From: Rhodoferax sp.
Lineage (GTDB): Bacteria > Pseudomonadota > Gammaproteobacteria > Burkholderiales > Burkholderiaceae_C
Length of the DNA: 64,000 bases
NCBI GenBank assembly: GCA_029866205.1
Contig: JARWZT010000011.1
Location: forward strand, 62,001-126,000
Reading direction: 5' to 3'
Both the position numbers and the translations under genes were made by a program. A model generated the notes under the pieces. That model was not told the origin of the DNA. It searched no databases and saw only the letters and a program-made list of their open reading frames with translations. Positions within the stretch are counted from its first letter, which is position 1. Every line of letters starts with the position of its first letter. This document shows positions 42,684 to 51,655 of the stretch, piece by piece.

Positions 42684-43904
42684 ATGGAATCCACTCCCCA
42701 CTTTCCGATTTATATGGACTACAGCGCCACCAACCCCTGCGACGAGCGGGTGGTGGACGCCATGGTGCCTTGGTTGCGGACTCATTTTGGCAACCCTGCC
42801 TCGCGCAGCCACGCTTGGGGCTGGGAAGCCGAAGAGGCGGTCGAAAAAGCGCGCGAGCATGTGGCTGCGCTGATTGGCGCTGACCCCCGCGAAATTGTCT
42901 GGACCTCGGGTGCGACGGAATCCAACAACCTGGCCATCAAGGGCGCTGCGCACTTTTACAAGGGCAATGGCAAGCACCTGATTACGGTCAAGACAGAACA
43001 CAAGGCGGTGTTGGACACCTGCCGTGAGCTCGAGCGCCAGGGTTTTGAGGTGACCTACCTCGACGTCCAAGAAGACGGCTTGCTGGACTTGGAAGTTTTC
43101 AAGGCCGCCATCCGCCCCGACACGATTTTGGCCAGCGTCATGTTTGTGAACAACGAGATTGGCGTGATCCAGGACATTGAGGCGATTGGCACCCTGTGTC
43201 GCGAAAAAGGCGTGATTTTTCATGTGGATGCGGCACAGGCCACAGGCCGCGTGGCGTTCGACCTGTCGCAGATGCCGGTGGATTTGATGAGCCTGACCTC
43301 GCACAAAACCTACGGCCCCAAGGGCATTGGTGCTTTGTTTGTGCGACGCAAGCCGCGCATTCGCCTGGAAGCACAAATGCACGGCGGCGGCCACGAGCGT
43401 GGCATGCGCAGCGGTACTTTGCCCACGCACCAGATTGTGGGCATGGGTGAGGCGTACCGTATTGCCAAGGAAGAAATGGCCTCTGAGAACGAGCGCATCA
43501 GGGCCTTGCACGACCGGATGCTGGCGGGCCTGGCGGACATTGAGCAGGTGTTTATCAATGGCAACCTCGAAAAGCGCGTGCCGCACAACTTGAACATGAG
43601 CTTTAACTACGTCGAAGGCGAGTCGCTGATGATGGGCATCAAGGGCCTTGCGGTAAGCAGTGGCTCGGCTTGCACCTCGGCCAGTCTGGAGCCCAGCTAC
43701 GTGCTGCGCGCCTTGGGCCGCAGCGATGAGTTGGCGCACAGCAGCCTGCGCATGACGATTGGCCGCTGGACCACCGAAGAAGAAATTGATTACGCGGTCC
43801 AGACCATCAAGCTCAACGTCGCCAAGTTGCGCGACCTGAGCCCGCTTTGGGACATGTACAAAGACGGCATCGACATCTCGACGATCCAGTGGGCAGCGCA
43901 CTGA
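42684..43904 (+). CDS. iscS: cysteine desulfurase IscS
   Basis: [23 protein letters not shown]...[22 protein letters not shown]...[22 protein letters not shown]. Confidence 0.98.
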   Translation: MESTPHFPIYMDYSATNPCDERVVDAMVPWLRTHFGNPASRSHAWGWEAEEAVEKAREHVAALIGADPREIVWTSGATESNNLAIKGAAHFYKGNGKHLITVKTEHKAVLDTCRELERQGFEVTYLDVQEDGLLDLEVFKAAIRPDTILASVMFVNNEIGVIQDIEAIGTLCREKGVIFHVDAAQATGRVAFDLSQMPVDLMSLTSHKTYGPKGIGALFVRRKPRIRLEAQMHGGGHERGMRSGTLPTHQIVGMGEAYRIAKEEMASENERIRALHDRMLAGLADIEQVFINGNLEKRVPHNLNMSFNYVEGESLMMGIKGLAVSSGSACTSASLEPSYVLRALGRSDELAHSSLRMTIGRWTTEEEIDYAVQTIKLNVAKLRDLSPLWDMYKDGIDISTIQWAAH

Positions 43905-43967
43905 GCCCGCTGCCTGTCGACGACCCGCTTTCACCCGATTTATCCGTATTGAAGAGGTAACAACACC

Positions 43968-44354
43968 ATGGCTTACTCCGAAAAAGTGATCGACCACTAT
44001 GAAAATCCCCGCAACGTCGGTAGCTTTGAAAAAGGCGACGACTCTGTGGGCACCGGCATGGTGGGTGCGCCCGCCTGCGGCGATGTGATGAAGCTCCAGA
44101 TCAAAGTCAACCCGCTTACGGGCGTGATTGAGGACGCCCGTTTCAAAACTTACGGTTGCGGCTCGGCGATTGCCTCAAGCTCGCTGGTGACCGAGTGGGT
44201 CAAAGGGAAAACGCTGGACGAGGCGGCTGCCTTGAAAAACAGCCAGATCGCCGAAGAATTGGCCTTGCCACCGGTCAAGATCCATTGCTCCATCCTGGCA
44301 GAAGACGCCATCAAGGCCGCCGTGGACGACTACAAGAAAAAACACCTGAATTGA
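43968..44354 (+). CDS. iscU: Fe-S scaffold protein IscU
   Basis: [47 protein letters not shown]. Confidence 0.98.
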   Translation: MAYSEKVIDHYENPRNVGSFEKGDDSVGTGMVGAPACGDVMKLQIKVNPLTGVIEDARFKTYGCGSAIASSSLVTEWVKGKTLDEAAALKNSQIAEELALPPVKIHCSILAEDAIKAAVDDYKKKHLN

Positions 44355-44355
44355 T

Positions 44356-44679
44356 ATGGCAGTTTCTTTGACCGAAGCCGCCGCGCGGCACGTCACCCGC
44401 TACCTTACCAAGCGTGGCAAGGGCGTGGGCGTGCGCCTGGGCGTCAAAACCACGGGTTGCTCGGGGCTGGCCTACCAGCTTGAGTACGTGGACGAACTCG
44501 CCCCTGAAGACGTTGTCTTTGAAGGCCACGGTGTCAAGGTGCTGGTCGACCCCAAAAGTCTGGCCTACATCGACGGGACCGAGCTGGATTTTGTGCGCGA
44601 GGGCCTGAACGAAGGCTTTCGCTTCAACAACCCCAATGAGCGCGACAAGTGCGGCTGCGGCGAATCTTTCCGGGTGTGA
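44356..44679 (+). CDS. iscA: Fe-S assembly A-type carrier IscA
   Basis: [23 protein letters not shown]...[16 protein letters not shown] (C...CGC). Confidence 0.97.
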   Translation: MAVSLTEAAARHVTRYLTKRGKGVGVRLGVKTTGCSGLAYQLEYVDELAPEDVVFEGHGVKVLVDPKSLAYIDGTELDFVREGLNEGFRFNNPNERDKCGCGESFRV

Positions 44680-44689
44680 ACGTTTTCTT

Positions 44690-45205
44690 GTGAATCTCCA
44701 GACTGACGACTTTTCGCTGTTTGGCTTGGCGCCGCTTTTTGCTTTGGACGGTACCGCGCTGGACGCGCAGTGGAAGCGACTGCAAGCGCAGGCTCACCCC
44801 GACAAATTTGCCGCCCAAGGGGCTGCCGCCCAGCGGGTGGCGATGCAGTGGTCGGTGCGTATCAACGAGGCCTACCGGCGCCTGAAAGATCCTTTGTCCC
44901 GTGCCGCCTATTTGTGCGAACTGAACGGCCAGCCCATTAACGCGCACAGCAACACCGCCATGCCGGGTAGCTTTTTGGTGCAACAAATCGAATGGCGCGA
45001 AGCATTGGATGAGGCACAAACGGTCTCGGAGCTGGAGTCGCTGATGGCGTCGGTGCAAGCCGCCAAAATAGCGCTGCAGCGTGAATGCGCTGACCTGCTG
45101 GATGTGCAGCATGACTTTGCGAGGGCGGTACTGCCGGTACGCAGCCTGATGTTTATTGACAAATTTGCCCACGACCTGAACCAGCGCCTGGATGCGCTTG
45201 AATAA
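44690..45205 (+). CDS. hscB: Fe-S co-chaperone HscB
   Basis: J-domain-like [33 protein letters not shown]...[26 protein letters not shown] start placed at 44690. Confidence 0.93.
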   Translation: MNLQTDDFSLFGLAPLFALDGTALDAQWKRLQAQAHPDKFAAQGAAAQRVAMQWSVRINEAYRRLKDPLSRAAYLCELNGQPINAHSNTAMPGSFLVQQIEWREALDEAQTVSELESLMASVQAAKIALQRECADLLDVQHDFARAVLPVRSLMFIDKFAHDLNQRLDALE

Positions 45206-45213
45206 CCTGCACC

Positions 45214-47070
45214 ATGGCGCTTCTACAAATTTCCGAGCCGGGCCAGTCGCCCAATCCCCATGCGCGGCGCCTTGCCGTTGGCATTGACCTGGGAACCACG
45301 CATTCGCTGGTTGCTGCGGTTCGCAACGGTGTGGCCGAATGCCTGCCGGATGCCCAAGGCCGGGTGATATTGCCCAGCGTGGTGCGGTATCTGGACGCCC
45401 AGCGCCGCCAAATTGGCCACGACGCGCTGGCACAACAAACCACAGACCCTGGCAACACGATCGCCTCGGTCAAGCGCCTGATGGGGCGCGGTCTGGCCGA
45501 TATTGCCCACGCCGACCGTCTGCCGTACAGCCTGGTGGCAAGCTCTGGCATGGTCAAAGTGCGCACCATCGCCGGCGAAAAAAGCCCCGTCGAAGTCAGC
45601 GCCGAAATTCTGGCGACCCTGCGCTATCGGGCCGAAGACAGTTTTAACGATGATGTGGTGGGCGCGGTGATTACCGTTCCGGCCTACTTTGATGATGCGC
45701 AGCGCCAAGCCACCAAGGACGCGGCAAAGCTCGCCGGATTGAACGTCTTGCGGCTCATCAACGAGCCCACCGCCGCCGCTATTGCGTACGGACTGGACAA
45801 CGCGTCGGAAGGCGTTTACGCGGTCTACGACCTGGGCGGTGGTACGTTTGATATCTCCATCTTGCGCCTGAGTGTGGGCGTGTTTGAGGTGCTGGCTACA
45901 GGTGGCGACTCGGCCTTGGGCGGCGACGACTACGACCGTGCGTTGGCTGACTGGATCCTGGCGCAAACCCAGCTGAAGGTGGACAGCCAGGAAGACCAGG
46001 CGATGTTGATGGCCGCCGCCCGGGCTTGCAAAGAAGCACTGTCCGAGCACGAGATCGCGCCGGTGGAGCTGGACCTGTCGGTGGGGCGGATTGACCTGTC
46101 GGTAAATCGCGCCGAATTTGAAGCGGTCACCTCCGCCATCACCGCGCGCACCCTGCAGGCCATGCGCAAAGTGCTGCGCGACAGCCAGATGGACAAGGCC
46201 GATATTCGCGGCGTGGTGATGGTGGGCGGGTCGACCCGCATGCCGCACATCCGCGCTGTGGTGGGTGAGTTTTTTGGCCAGACGCCATTGACCAACCTCA
46301 ACCCCGATGAGGTGGTGGCGCTCGGCGCGGCGATCCAGGCCCACCAATTGGCGGGCAATGCTTCCGCCAATGATTTGCTGCTGCTCGACGTGATTCCCTT
46401 GTCGTTGGGGCTGGAGACCATGGGAGGCTTGGTGGAGCGCATCGTGCCGCGCAACCAGACCATCCCGACCGCGATGGCACAAGATTTCACCACCTACCAA
46501 GACGGCCAGACGGCGCTGGCGCTGCATGTGGTGCAAGGCGAGCGCGACCTGGTGGCCGACTGCCGCAGCCTGGCGCGCTTTGAGCTGCGTGGCATTCCGC
46601 CCATGGTGGCGGGCGCTGCGCGAATCCGCGTCACCTTTACCGTAGACGCCGATGGATTGCTTAGCGTGTCAGCGCGCGAGCAGGTCAGTGGCGTGGAGGC
46701 CCACATTGAGGTCAAACCGTCTTACGGGCTGAGCGACGCGCAGATTGCCGAGATGCTGCAGAGCAGCTTTTCTACCGCAGAGGCCGACATGCGCGCGCGC
46801 TCTGTGGTGGAGGCCCGCGTGGATGCCCAGCGCATGGTGCTGGCCACCGAAAGTGCGCTCTCCGCCGACGGCGATTTGCTGCAAGTGGCTGAGCGCCACG
46901 TGATTGACGCGGCCATGGACGCTCTGCGGTCGGTCTCGGCCGGTGACGATGCGGCTGCCATCGAGGCCCAAACCAAAGCGCTGGCCGAAGCCACCGAAGC
47001 GTTTGCTGCCCAGCGTATGAATCGCGGCATTGCCCAAGCGTTGTCGGGCAAAAATATTGCCGCCCTGTAA
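45214..47070 (+). CDS. hscA: Fe-S chaperone HscA (Hsp70 family)
   Basis: [19 protein letters not shown]...[15 protein letters not shown]...[13 protein letters not shown]. Confidence 0.97.
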   Translation: MALLQISEPGQSPNPHARRLAVGIDLGTTHSLVAAVRNGVAECLPDAQGRVILPSVVRYLDAQRRQIGHDALAQQTTDPGNTIASVKRLMGRGLADIAHADRLPYSLVASSGMVKVRTIAGEKSPVEVSAEILATLRYRAEDSFNDDVVGAVITVPAYFDDAQRQATKDAAKLAGLNVLRLINEPTAAAIAYGLDNASEGVYAVYDLGGGTFDISILRLSVGVFEVLATGGDSALGGDDYDRALADWILAQTQLKVDSQEDQAMLMAAARACKEALSEHEIAPVELDLSVGRIDLSVNRAEFEAVTSAITARTLQAMRKVLRDSQMDKADIRGVVMVGGSTRMPHIRAVVGEFFGQTPLTNLNPDEVVALGAAIQAHQLAGNASANDLLLLDVIPLSLGLETMGGLVERIVPRNQTIPTAMAQDFTTYQDGQTALALHVVQGERDLVADCRSLARFELRGIPPMVAGAARIRVTFTVDADGLLSVSAREQVSGVEAHIEVKPSYGLSDAQIAEMLQSSFSTAEADMRARSVVEARVDAQRMVLATESALSADGDLLQVAERHVIDAAMDALRSVSAGDDAAAIEAQTKALAEATEAFAAQRMNRGIAQALSGKNIAAL

Positions 47071-47107
47071 TTTCGTTATCCCTGTTTTTCTACCCCGAGC
47101 CCGCGTT

Positions 47108-47446
47108 ATGCCGATCATCAAAATATTGCCGCACGCCGATTACTGCCCCCAAGGCGCAGAGATCCGCGCCAGCGCGGGTACCTCCATTTGCGAGGCACTG
47201 CTGGAAAACCACATTGCCATCGAGCACGCCTGTGACATGAGCTGCGCCTGCACCACCTGTCACGTTATCGTGCGCGCCGGTTTGGGGTCGCTCAACCCCG
47301 CAGAGGAAGAAGAGGAAGACTTGCTTGACCGGGCTTGGGGTCTGGAGCCCAATTCGCGGCTGAGCTGCCAGGCGATCCTGGCGCAGCAGGACGTGACGGT
47401 GGAAATACCCAAGTATTCGATCAACCACGCCAAGGAAAATCATTAA
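47108..47446 (+). CDS. fdx: ISC-type [2Fe-2S] ferredoxin
   Basis: AIEHACDMSCACTTCHVIVRAGLGSLNPAEEEEEDLLDRAWGLEPNSRLSCQ. Confidence 0.96.
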   Translation: MPIIKILPHADYCPQGAEIRASAGTSICEALLENHIAIEHACDMSCACTTCHVIVRAGLGSLNPAEEEEEDLLDRAWGLEPNSRLSCQAILAQQDVTVEIPKYSINHAKENH

Positions 47447-47500
47447 ATCCATCGTCCTTGCCCCCGTTAGCCGAGAGCGGTACTGCGGCAAAATCTGAGC

Positions 47501-48202
47501 ATGCGTCAAATATTTTTGGATACCGAGACCACTGGCCTGTACCCTGATCAGGGCGACCGCGTGATTGAAATTGGCTGTGTGGAGCTGTTCAACAGAAAGC
47601 TCACCGGCAAGACCCTGCATCTCTACCTGAACCCTGACCGCGACAGCCACGAGGAGGCGCTGCGCATTCATGGCATCACTACCGAGTTTCTGCGGGACAA
47701 GCCCCGCTTTGCCGCGGTGGCCGACGAGTTCCTGGAGTTTGTCCGTGACGCAGAACTGATCATCCACAACGCGCCTTTTGACTTGGGGTTTTTGAACAAA
47801 GAGCTGTCCCTGCTGGATCGTCCCCCGCTCAAAGACTATGTGAGTGGCGTACTCGATACCTTGGTCATGGCCAAGGAAATGTTTCCCGGCAAGCGCAACA
47901 GCCTGGATGCCCTGTGCTCCCGGCTTGAAGTGGACAACTCCGGGCGCAGCCTGCACGGAGCGCTGCTTGATGCCGAATTGTTGGCCGATGTCTATATCAA
48001 CATGACGCGAGGCCAGGATGCCTTGCTGATCGAGTCATCCACCGCAACTGAAGCGAACGTTGCGGTGGTGCATGTAGATTTGCAGGCGCTGGACTTGCCG
48101 GTGCTTGGGGCCAACGAACAGGAGTTGGCGGCCCACGCCACGGTTCTGAGCGAACTGGATAAATCCAGTGGCTCAAAAACCACCTGGCGGACGCACGCCT
48201 GA
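47501..48202 (+). CDS. dnaQ: DNA polymerase III epsilon subunit
   Basis: RQIFLDTETTGLYPDQGDRVIEIGCVELFNRKLTG...IIHNAPFDLGFLNKEL...HGALLDAELLADVYINMT. Confidence 0.96.
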   Translation: MRQIFLDTETTGLYPDQGDRVIEIGCVELFNRKLTGKTLHLYLNPDRDSHEEALRIHGITTEFLRDKPRFAAVADEFLEFVRDAELIIHNAPFDLGFLNKELSLLDRPPLKDYVSGVLDTLVMAKEMFPGKRNSLDALCSRLEVDNSGRSLHGALLDAELLADVYINMTRGQDALLIESSTATEANVAVVHVDLQALDLPVLGANEQELAAHATVLSELDKSSGSKTTWRTHA

Positions 48203-48251
48203 ATCCTGGCAAAAAAACCGTATAATCTCAGGCTTTCCTGAAACCAATTCG

Positions 48252-48326
48252 GGGCGGTTAGCTCAGGGGTAGAGCACTGCATTCACACTGCAGGGGTCAC
48301 AAGTTCGAAACTTGTACTGCCCACCA
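48252..48326 (+). tRNA. tRNA-Val (anticodon CAC)
   Basis: 75-nt cloverleaf: acceptor GGGCGGT/ACTGCCC, D-arm GCTC..GAGC, anticodon arm CTGCA-TTCACAC-TGCAG, T-arm ACAAG-TTCGAAA-CTTGT, encoded CCA. Confidence 0.96.
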
Positions 48327-48346
48327 TAATTTATGGTTATAAATCA

Positions 48347-48378
48347 AGCACTTAGAAGCGATTCTTGGTGCTTTTTTT
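48347..48378 (+). terminator. rho-independent terminator after tRNA-Val
   Basis: AAGCACttAGAAgcgaTTCTtgGTGCTT followed by TTTTT. Confidence 0.75.
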
Positions 48379-48385
48379 ATGCCCG

Positions 48386-48431
48386 AAAGTAGTAAAAACC
48401 GGGTTTACTACTTTTGTTAGATTTTTCTAAC
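48386..48431. repeat. two adjacent perfect inverted repeats
   Basis: AAAGTAGTAAA-AACCGGG-TTTACTACTTT then GTTAG-ATTTTT-CTAAC. Confidence 0.8.
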
Positions 48432-48591
48432 TGAATTCATAGGTTTTCCCTCTCAAAATCTATCTCAGTTCTAACCTCTGACCTCTGCATGTTGGTGGGT
48501 TTTTCGGTGGTCAAAAAAACGGCGGTTCAAGTGGGTGTCCAGACACTGTCCGCATCGCTGTTTTTTAGCAAGCAGCGCTAGCAAATCTCAG

Positions 48592-48640
48592 CATGACGCG
48601 CTACAGGGGTGATTTGAGGCCCGCTTGGGTCATGGACTCG
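48592..48640. repeat. dispersed repeat copy D (right-half module)
   Basis: GCGCTACAGGGGTGATTTGAGGCCCGCTTGGGTCATGG, related to copies at 50.68, 50.77 and 53.1 kb. Confidence 0.6.
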
Positions 48641-48753
48641 CGCTCCCTGATGGGGGAGAGCAATACTCTGGATTTCGCTAAGAACAAGACGCACAAGTGC
48701 GTGTGGCGCTATCCTATCTGTACTGAGTGTTCACCCAGCACTGGAGGTACTGC

Positions 48754-49194
48754 ATGTTCTACGTACGTCGCTTCACCCTTGTTTGTCTTTGCCTTTTTGC
48801 CAGCCTTGGCGCGTTCAAAGCCCTGGCGGCAGAGCCGCTGGAGCCTGGCGATAGGGCGGCAGTGCGACTGGTAATCGAAGGGCAGTTAGCCGCGTTTGCG
48901 GATGATGACGCGGAACAGGCATTTTCATTCGCGAGCCCGACGATTCAGGAAATGTTTATCACGGGACGAAACTTCATGGACATGGTGCGCATTGCATACC
49001 CAGTGGTGTACCGCCCGGCCAGCCTGAGTTTTCAGGTTCCTTATTTTCAGGGCAATGAAGTCATACAAACCGTAGAGATGCGCGACGCAAAGGGCTCAGC
49101 CTGGACGGCGCTTTACACCCTGATACGCCGGCCTGATAACCTGTGGCGTATCAGCGGCTGTGTGCTGCGCCGGGGATCGGGCAAGGCTGTCTGA
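48754..49194 (+). CDS. DUF4864-family secreted protein
   Basis: Signal peptide; DRAAVRLVIEGQLAAFADDDAEQAFSFASPTIQEMFITGRNFMDMVRIAYPVVYRPAS...LWRISGCVL. Confidence 0.8.
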   Translation: MFYVRRFTLVCLCLFASLGAFKALAAEPLEPGDRAAVRLVIEGQLAAFADDDAEQAFSFASPTIQEMFITGRNFMDMVRIAYPVVYRPASLSFQVPYFQGNEVIQTVEMRDAKGSAWTALYTLIRRPDNLWRISGCVLRRGSGKAV

Positions 49195-49417
49195 GCGTGT
49201 CGGCTTGGTAATCCACACAGCTTCTACGCAGGCGGATTCAGGCCATCAGCGCACCATTAGTGCTTGGAAGAATTGACAGGCTAAGCATGGGCGGGTTCCC
49301 ATCCCGATTAAGGCATGCCTCAAGGCCTGTGGAATTTCAGTACGAGTTGCGAGGCGTGGCCCTTGATGCGGGCTTAGGCCAAGCAGGCCACTGAGTGACT
49401 TAGCGGCATCTTGGCTG

Positions 49418-50428
49418 CTACCGTTCCTTCAAGCCAATCTGAGTTATCTTTGAATCAAGAACCGGAACGTGGTATCCCTGAAAAAAAACCTTCATCCCCG
49501 ACATATTGCGGCTGTAAATATGCCAAGGCGCTGCCCCCCGGACACTCTTGGCATCCCCAGCTTTCAATGACAAAACTGATGTTTTCATTTGCCCATCGAG
49601 AACACAAATTTTTACATCATCGCTGGCCATGAAGTGAACGTAGTTGCCATCGGTTCTAACCTGCAACGGTTGAAGTTGGATTTCCTTATCGCTCCAGGGA
49701 CATAGAGCTCGGTCCGCCTGTGTCGTCAAAGGGGCAGCTCCGAGAATCGGTTTGGCTACGGGCGCAATTGAAGTTTGTACCGGTATGCCAACTAACGGGT
49801 CAATTCGGCTTTCATCATTAGCTCTATCAACCTTAGGCACCGTAACCGATTGTGGCGTTTCACTTTGGGCGCTAACGGCTTGGACGAGTGCGTCCTCGCT
49901 TGAGAAATACAACGTTGGGGCTAACCATTGCAGGTAGTACTGCAAATTCGCTTGTCCTATTGCCAAAAGCGCAGTGGCGGCCAGCAGACCCAAAACGTAA
50001 TAATTCTTGCCAGTGGGGGCAGCAGTTTCCGCTAGAAGTCTTTCGGCTGGAAGGACCTGCAGGTCGCGCGCACTCTCGGCGGCCAATCGGCTGAGGTTGC
50101 GCAATGCTTCGGGTTTCCATGATTGATCTGAATTGACTCTCACTTGCGGTTGGTCTGTCGGGACATAGGCTTGGACTGCGGTCGCTTGCTCCGGTGCACC
50201 CGAGCCATCCTCGCGTCCCAGCCTTTGCAGTAGTTTCCTGCCCATGGCGGTCATGATTGCCGGTGAATGGAAGAGCGAACTGCTGACTCCGTCTTCAAGC
50301 AGCTTCAACTGCGCAATGGAGATGCAATTGCTTTTGGCGAATTGCTGGATGTCAAAGCCTGCGGCGTCCCGCAGCGACCTGAGGCGTTCACCGTCGGTGG
50401 CTTGCCAGAATGTGTGCCCCTTTGTCAT
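49418..50428 (-). CDS. RodZ-like architecture: N-terminal HTH, central TM helix, C-terminal DUF4115-like domain
   Basis: N-terminus GERLRSLRDAAGFDIQQFAKSNCISIAQLKLLEDG; TM NYYVLGLLAATALLAIGQANLQYYL; C-terminus YVHFMASDDVKICVLDGQMKTSVLSLKAGDAKSVRGAAPWHIYSRNMSGMKVFFQG. Confidence 0.6.
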   Translation of the reverse strand: MTKGHTFWQATDGERLRSLRDAAGFDIQQFAKSNCISIAQLKLLEDGVSSSLFHSPAIMTAMGRKLLQRLGREDGSGAPEQATAVQAYVPTDQPQVRVNSDQSWKPEALRNLSRLAAESARDLQVLPAERLLAETAAPTGKNYYVLGLLAATALLAIGQANLQYYLQWLAPTLYFSSEDALVQAVSAQSETPQSVTVPKVDRANDESRIDPLVGIPVQTSIAPVAKPILGAAPLTTQADRALCPWSDKEIQLQPLQVRTDGNYVHFMASDDVKICVLDGQMKTSVLSLKAGDAKSVRGAAPWHIYSRNMSGMKVFFQGYHVPVLDSKITQIGLKER

Positions 50429-50676
50429 GGCGATTTCCTAAAGACTGGGGCGCTGTATTGCGCAAAAGTAATATGTGCACCCTTCACTGCTCTGAGCAGC
50501 GAAGCAGACTAGTTTTTACTACTTGCCAGTTAAGATTTCGTGAATTTTTACTTAAGTGAAATCGCTGCCTCCATAGCTTCGATGTTTATGGACTTTGAAA
50601 TCGTCTGAAGCTCCAATAGACTTCTGGAGATATCGAATTTTTCGCCGAAGTCATCATGTGCCGATGGGTTGCTCAA

Positions 50677-50712
50677 AGGGCTGATTTGAGGCTCGCTTGG
50701 GGCATGGGCTAA
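50677..50712. repeat. dispersed repeat copy E (right-half module)
   Basis: CAAAGGGCTGATTTGAGGCTCGCTTGGGGCATGGGC. Confidence 0.55.
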
Positions 50713-50770
50713 ACAGGTGGAAGGGCCACATTGCCAATACACATGCAACTTTTCCAGGAGCTTTTTGTGC

Positions 50771-50855
50771 ATCACGCACCCGCCCAGCTACTCAGCCCAG
50801 CCCAGCCTGAAGATCAGCCGCTACAGGGCGTTTTTGACACCCGCTTGACGCCCCA
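50771..50855. repeat. dispersed repeat copy A (full length)
   Basis: ATCACGCACCCGCCCAGCTACTCAGCCCAGCCCAGCCTGAAGATCAGCCGCTACAGGGCGTTTTTGACACCCGCTTGACGCCCC. Confidence 0.8.
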
Positions 50856-50886
50856 AATGCAGTAAACCCGTAAGCCAGCATGTAGG

Positions 50887-50914
50887 CAAAAAAGAAGCCC
50901 TCACTAAAGAGGGC
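50887..50914 (-). terminator. rho-independent terminator (minus strand), downstream of the acidic repeat gene
   Basis: Minus strand GCCCTC-TTTAGT-GAGGGC-TTCTTTTTT. Confidence 0.75.
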
Positions 50915-51094
50915 CAAGGAGAGTGGCAACTACTCCAAAATCAAAAATTAAAGTCAAGCAACCGAAATTAAAATTGCCATAGAGCAAGTTGACCGCTGGT
51001 TGCTGAAAGTGCTGGTGCCGACAACCATTTGACTTAGGTGGCCAATAGTCGCTCACCTAGATTAAAAGGTATTTGGTGCTAACAGTGGCGTTAC

Positions 51095-51328
51095 TTATGA
51101 GGCGTCAGCTTGATGTTCGGCATCGTGAGCAGTTTCTGAGTCCGCTTGATGCTCGGCTTCATTAGAAGTTTCCGATTCAGCTTGATGCTCGGCTTCCTGC
51201 GAGGTTTCCGATTCAGCTTGATGTTCAGTCTCGTGCTCTGTCTCAGTGCCAGTTTCCGCGTCATCGTGCGGCTCAATGGTCTCCGTTTGCGAGTCTACTG
51301 TTAAATCTACGTTAGTTTCGGTGTTCAT
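51095..51328 (-). CDS. small acidic His/Glu-rich repeat protein (12-aa repeats), unknown function
   Basis: MNTETNVDLTVDSQTETIEPHDDAETGTETEHETEHQAESETSQEAEHQAESETSNEAEHQADSETAHDAEHQADAS; AAGGA RBS before MNTET; 36-bp DNA period; minus-strand terminator downstream. Confidence 0.6.
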   Translation of the reverse strand: MNTETNVDLTVDSQTETIEPHDDAETGTETEHETEHQAESETSQEAEHQAESETSNEAEHQADSETAHDAEHQADAS

Positions 51329-51610
51329 TTTTGTCATCCTTGGGTTGCATCTATCAGCGGTATTGACAAACGCCTGTACGTCACTGGTAGACACTCCGAT
51401 TAACATTTACGAACGCTAAATATTTATGACGCTGACGTTTGCAAACCGCCGGACCGCAGTGGTGCCAGCAGATTTGTGATCCGCAGTCCGCGGCCAAGGC
51501 CATGTTGCTTGCTTGGCCGCCACAATTGTCCGTTCCAAATGAACTGTAAAGTCTTAACCAGGGTCCTCAGGGGCGGATATCGGCTGCAATTAACAGCACT
51601 AAGTCCCGTG

Positions 51611-51655
51611 CTTCACGCACCAGTCCAGCTACTCAGCCCAGCCCTGTGTGGGGGC
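51611..51655. repeat. dispersed repeat copy B (left-half module), overlapping 3' end of the cyclase gene
   Basis: CTTCACGCACCAGTCCAGCTACTCAGCCCAGCCCTGTGTGG. Confidence 0.75.

Noticed and set aside
50548-50775. 75-aa minus-strand ORF MMHKKLLEKLHVYWQCG...
   Set aside because: Overlaps repeat copy E, no recognisable motif, likely chance ORF in a low-GC gap; insufficient support.
51095-51290. 36-bp periodic repeat considered as a CRISPR array
   Set aside because: Repeats are contiguous without unique spacers and keep a coding frame (12-aa units); no cas genes in the window.
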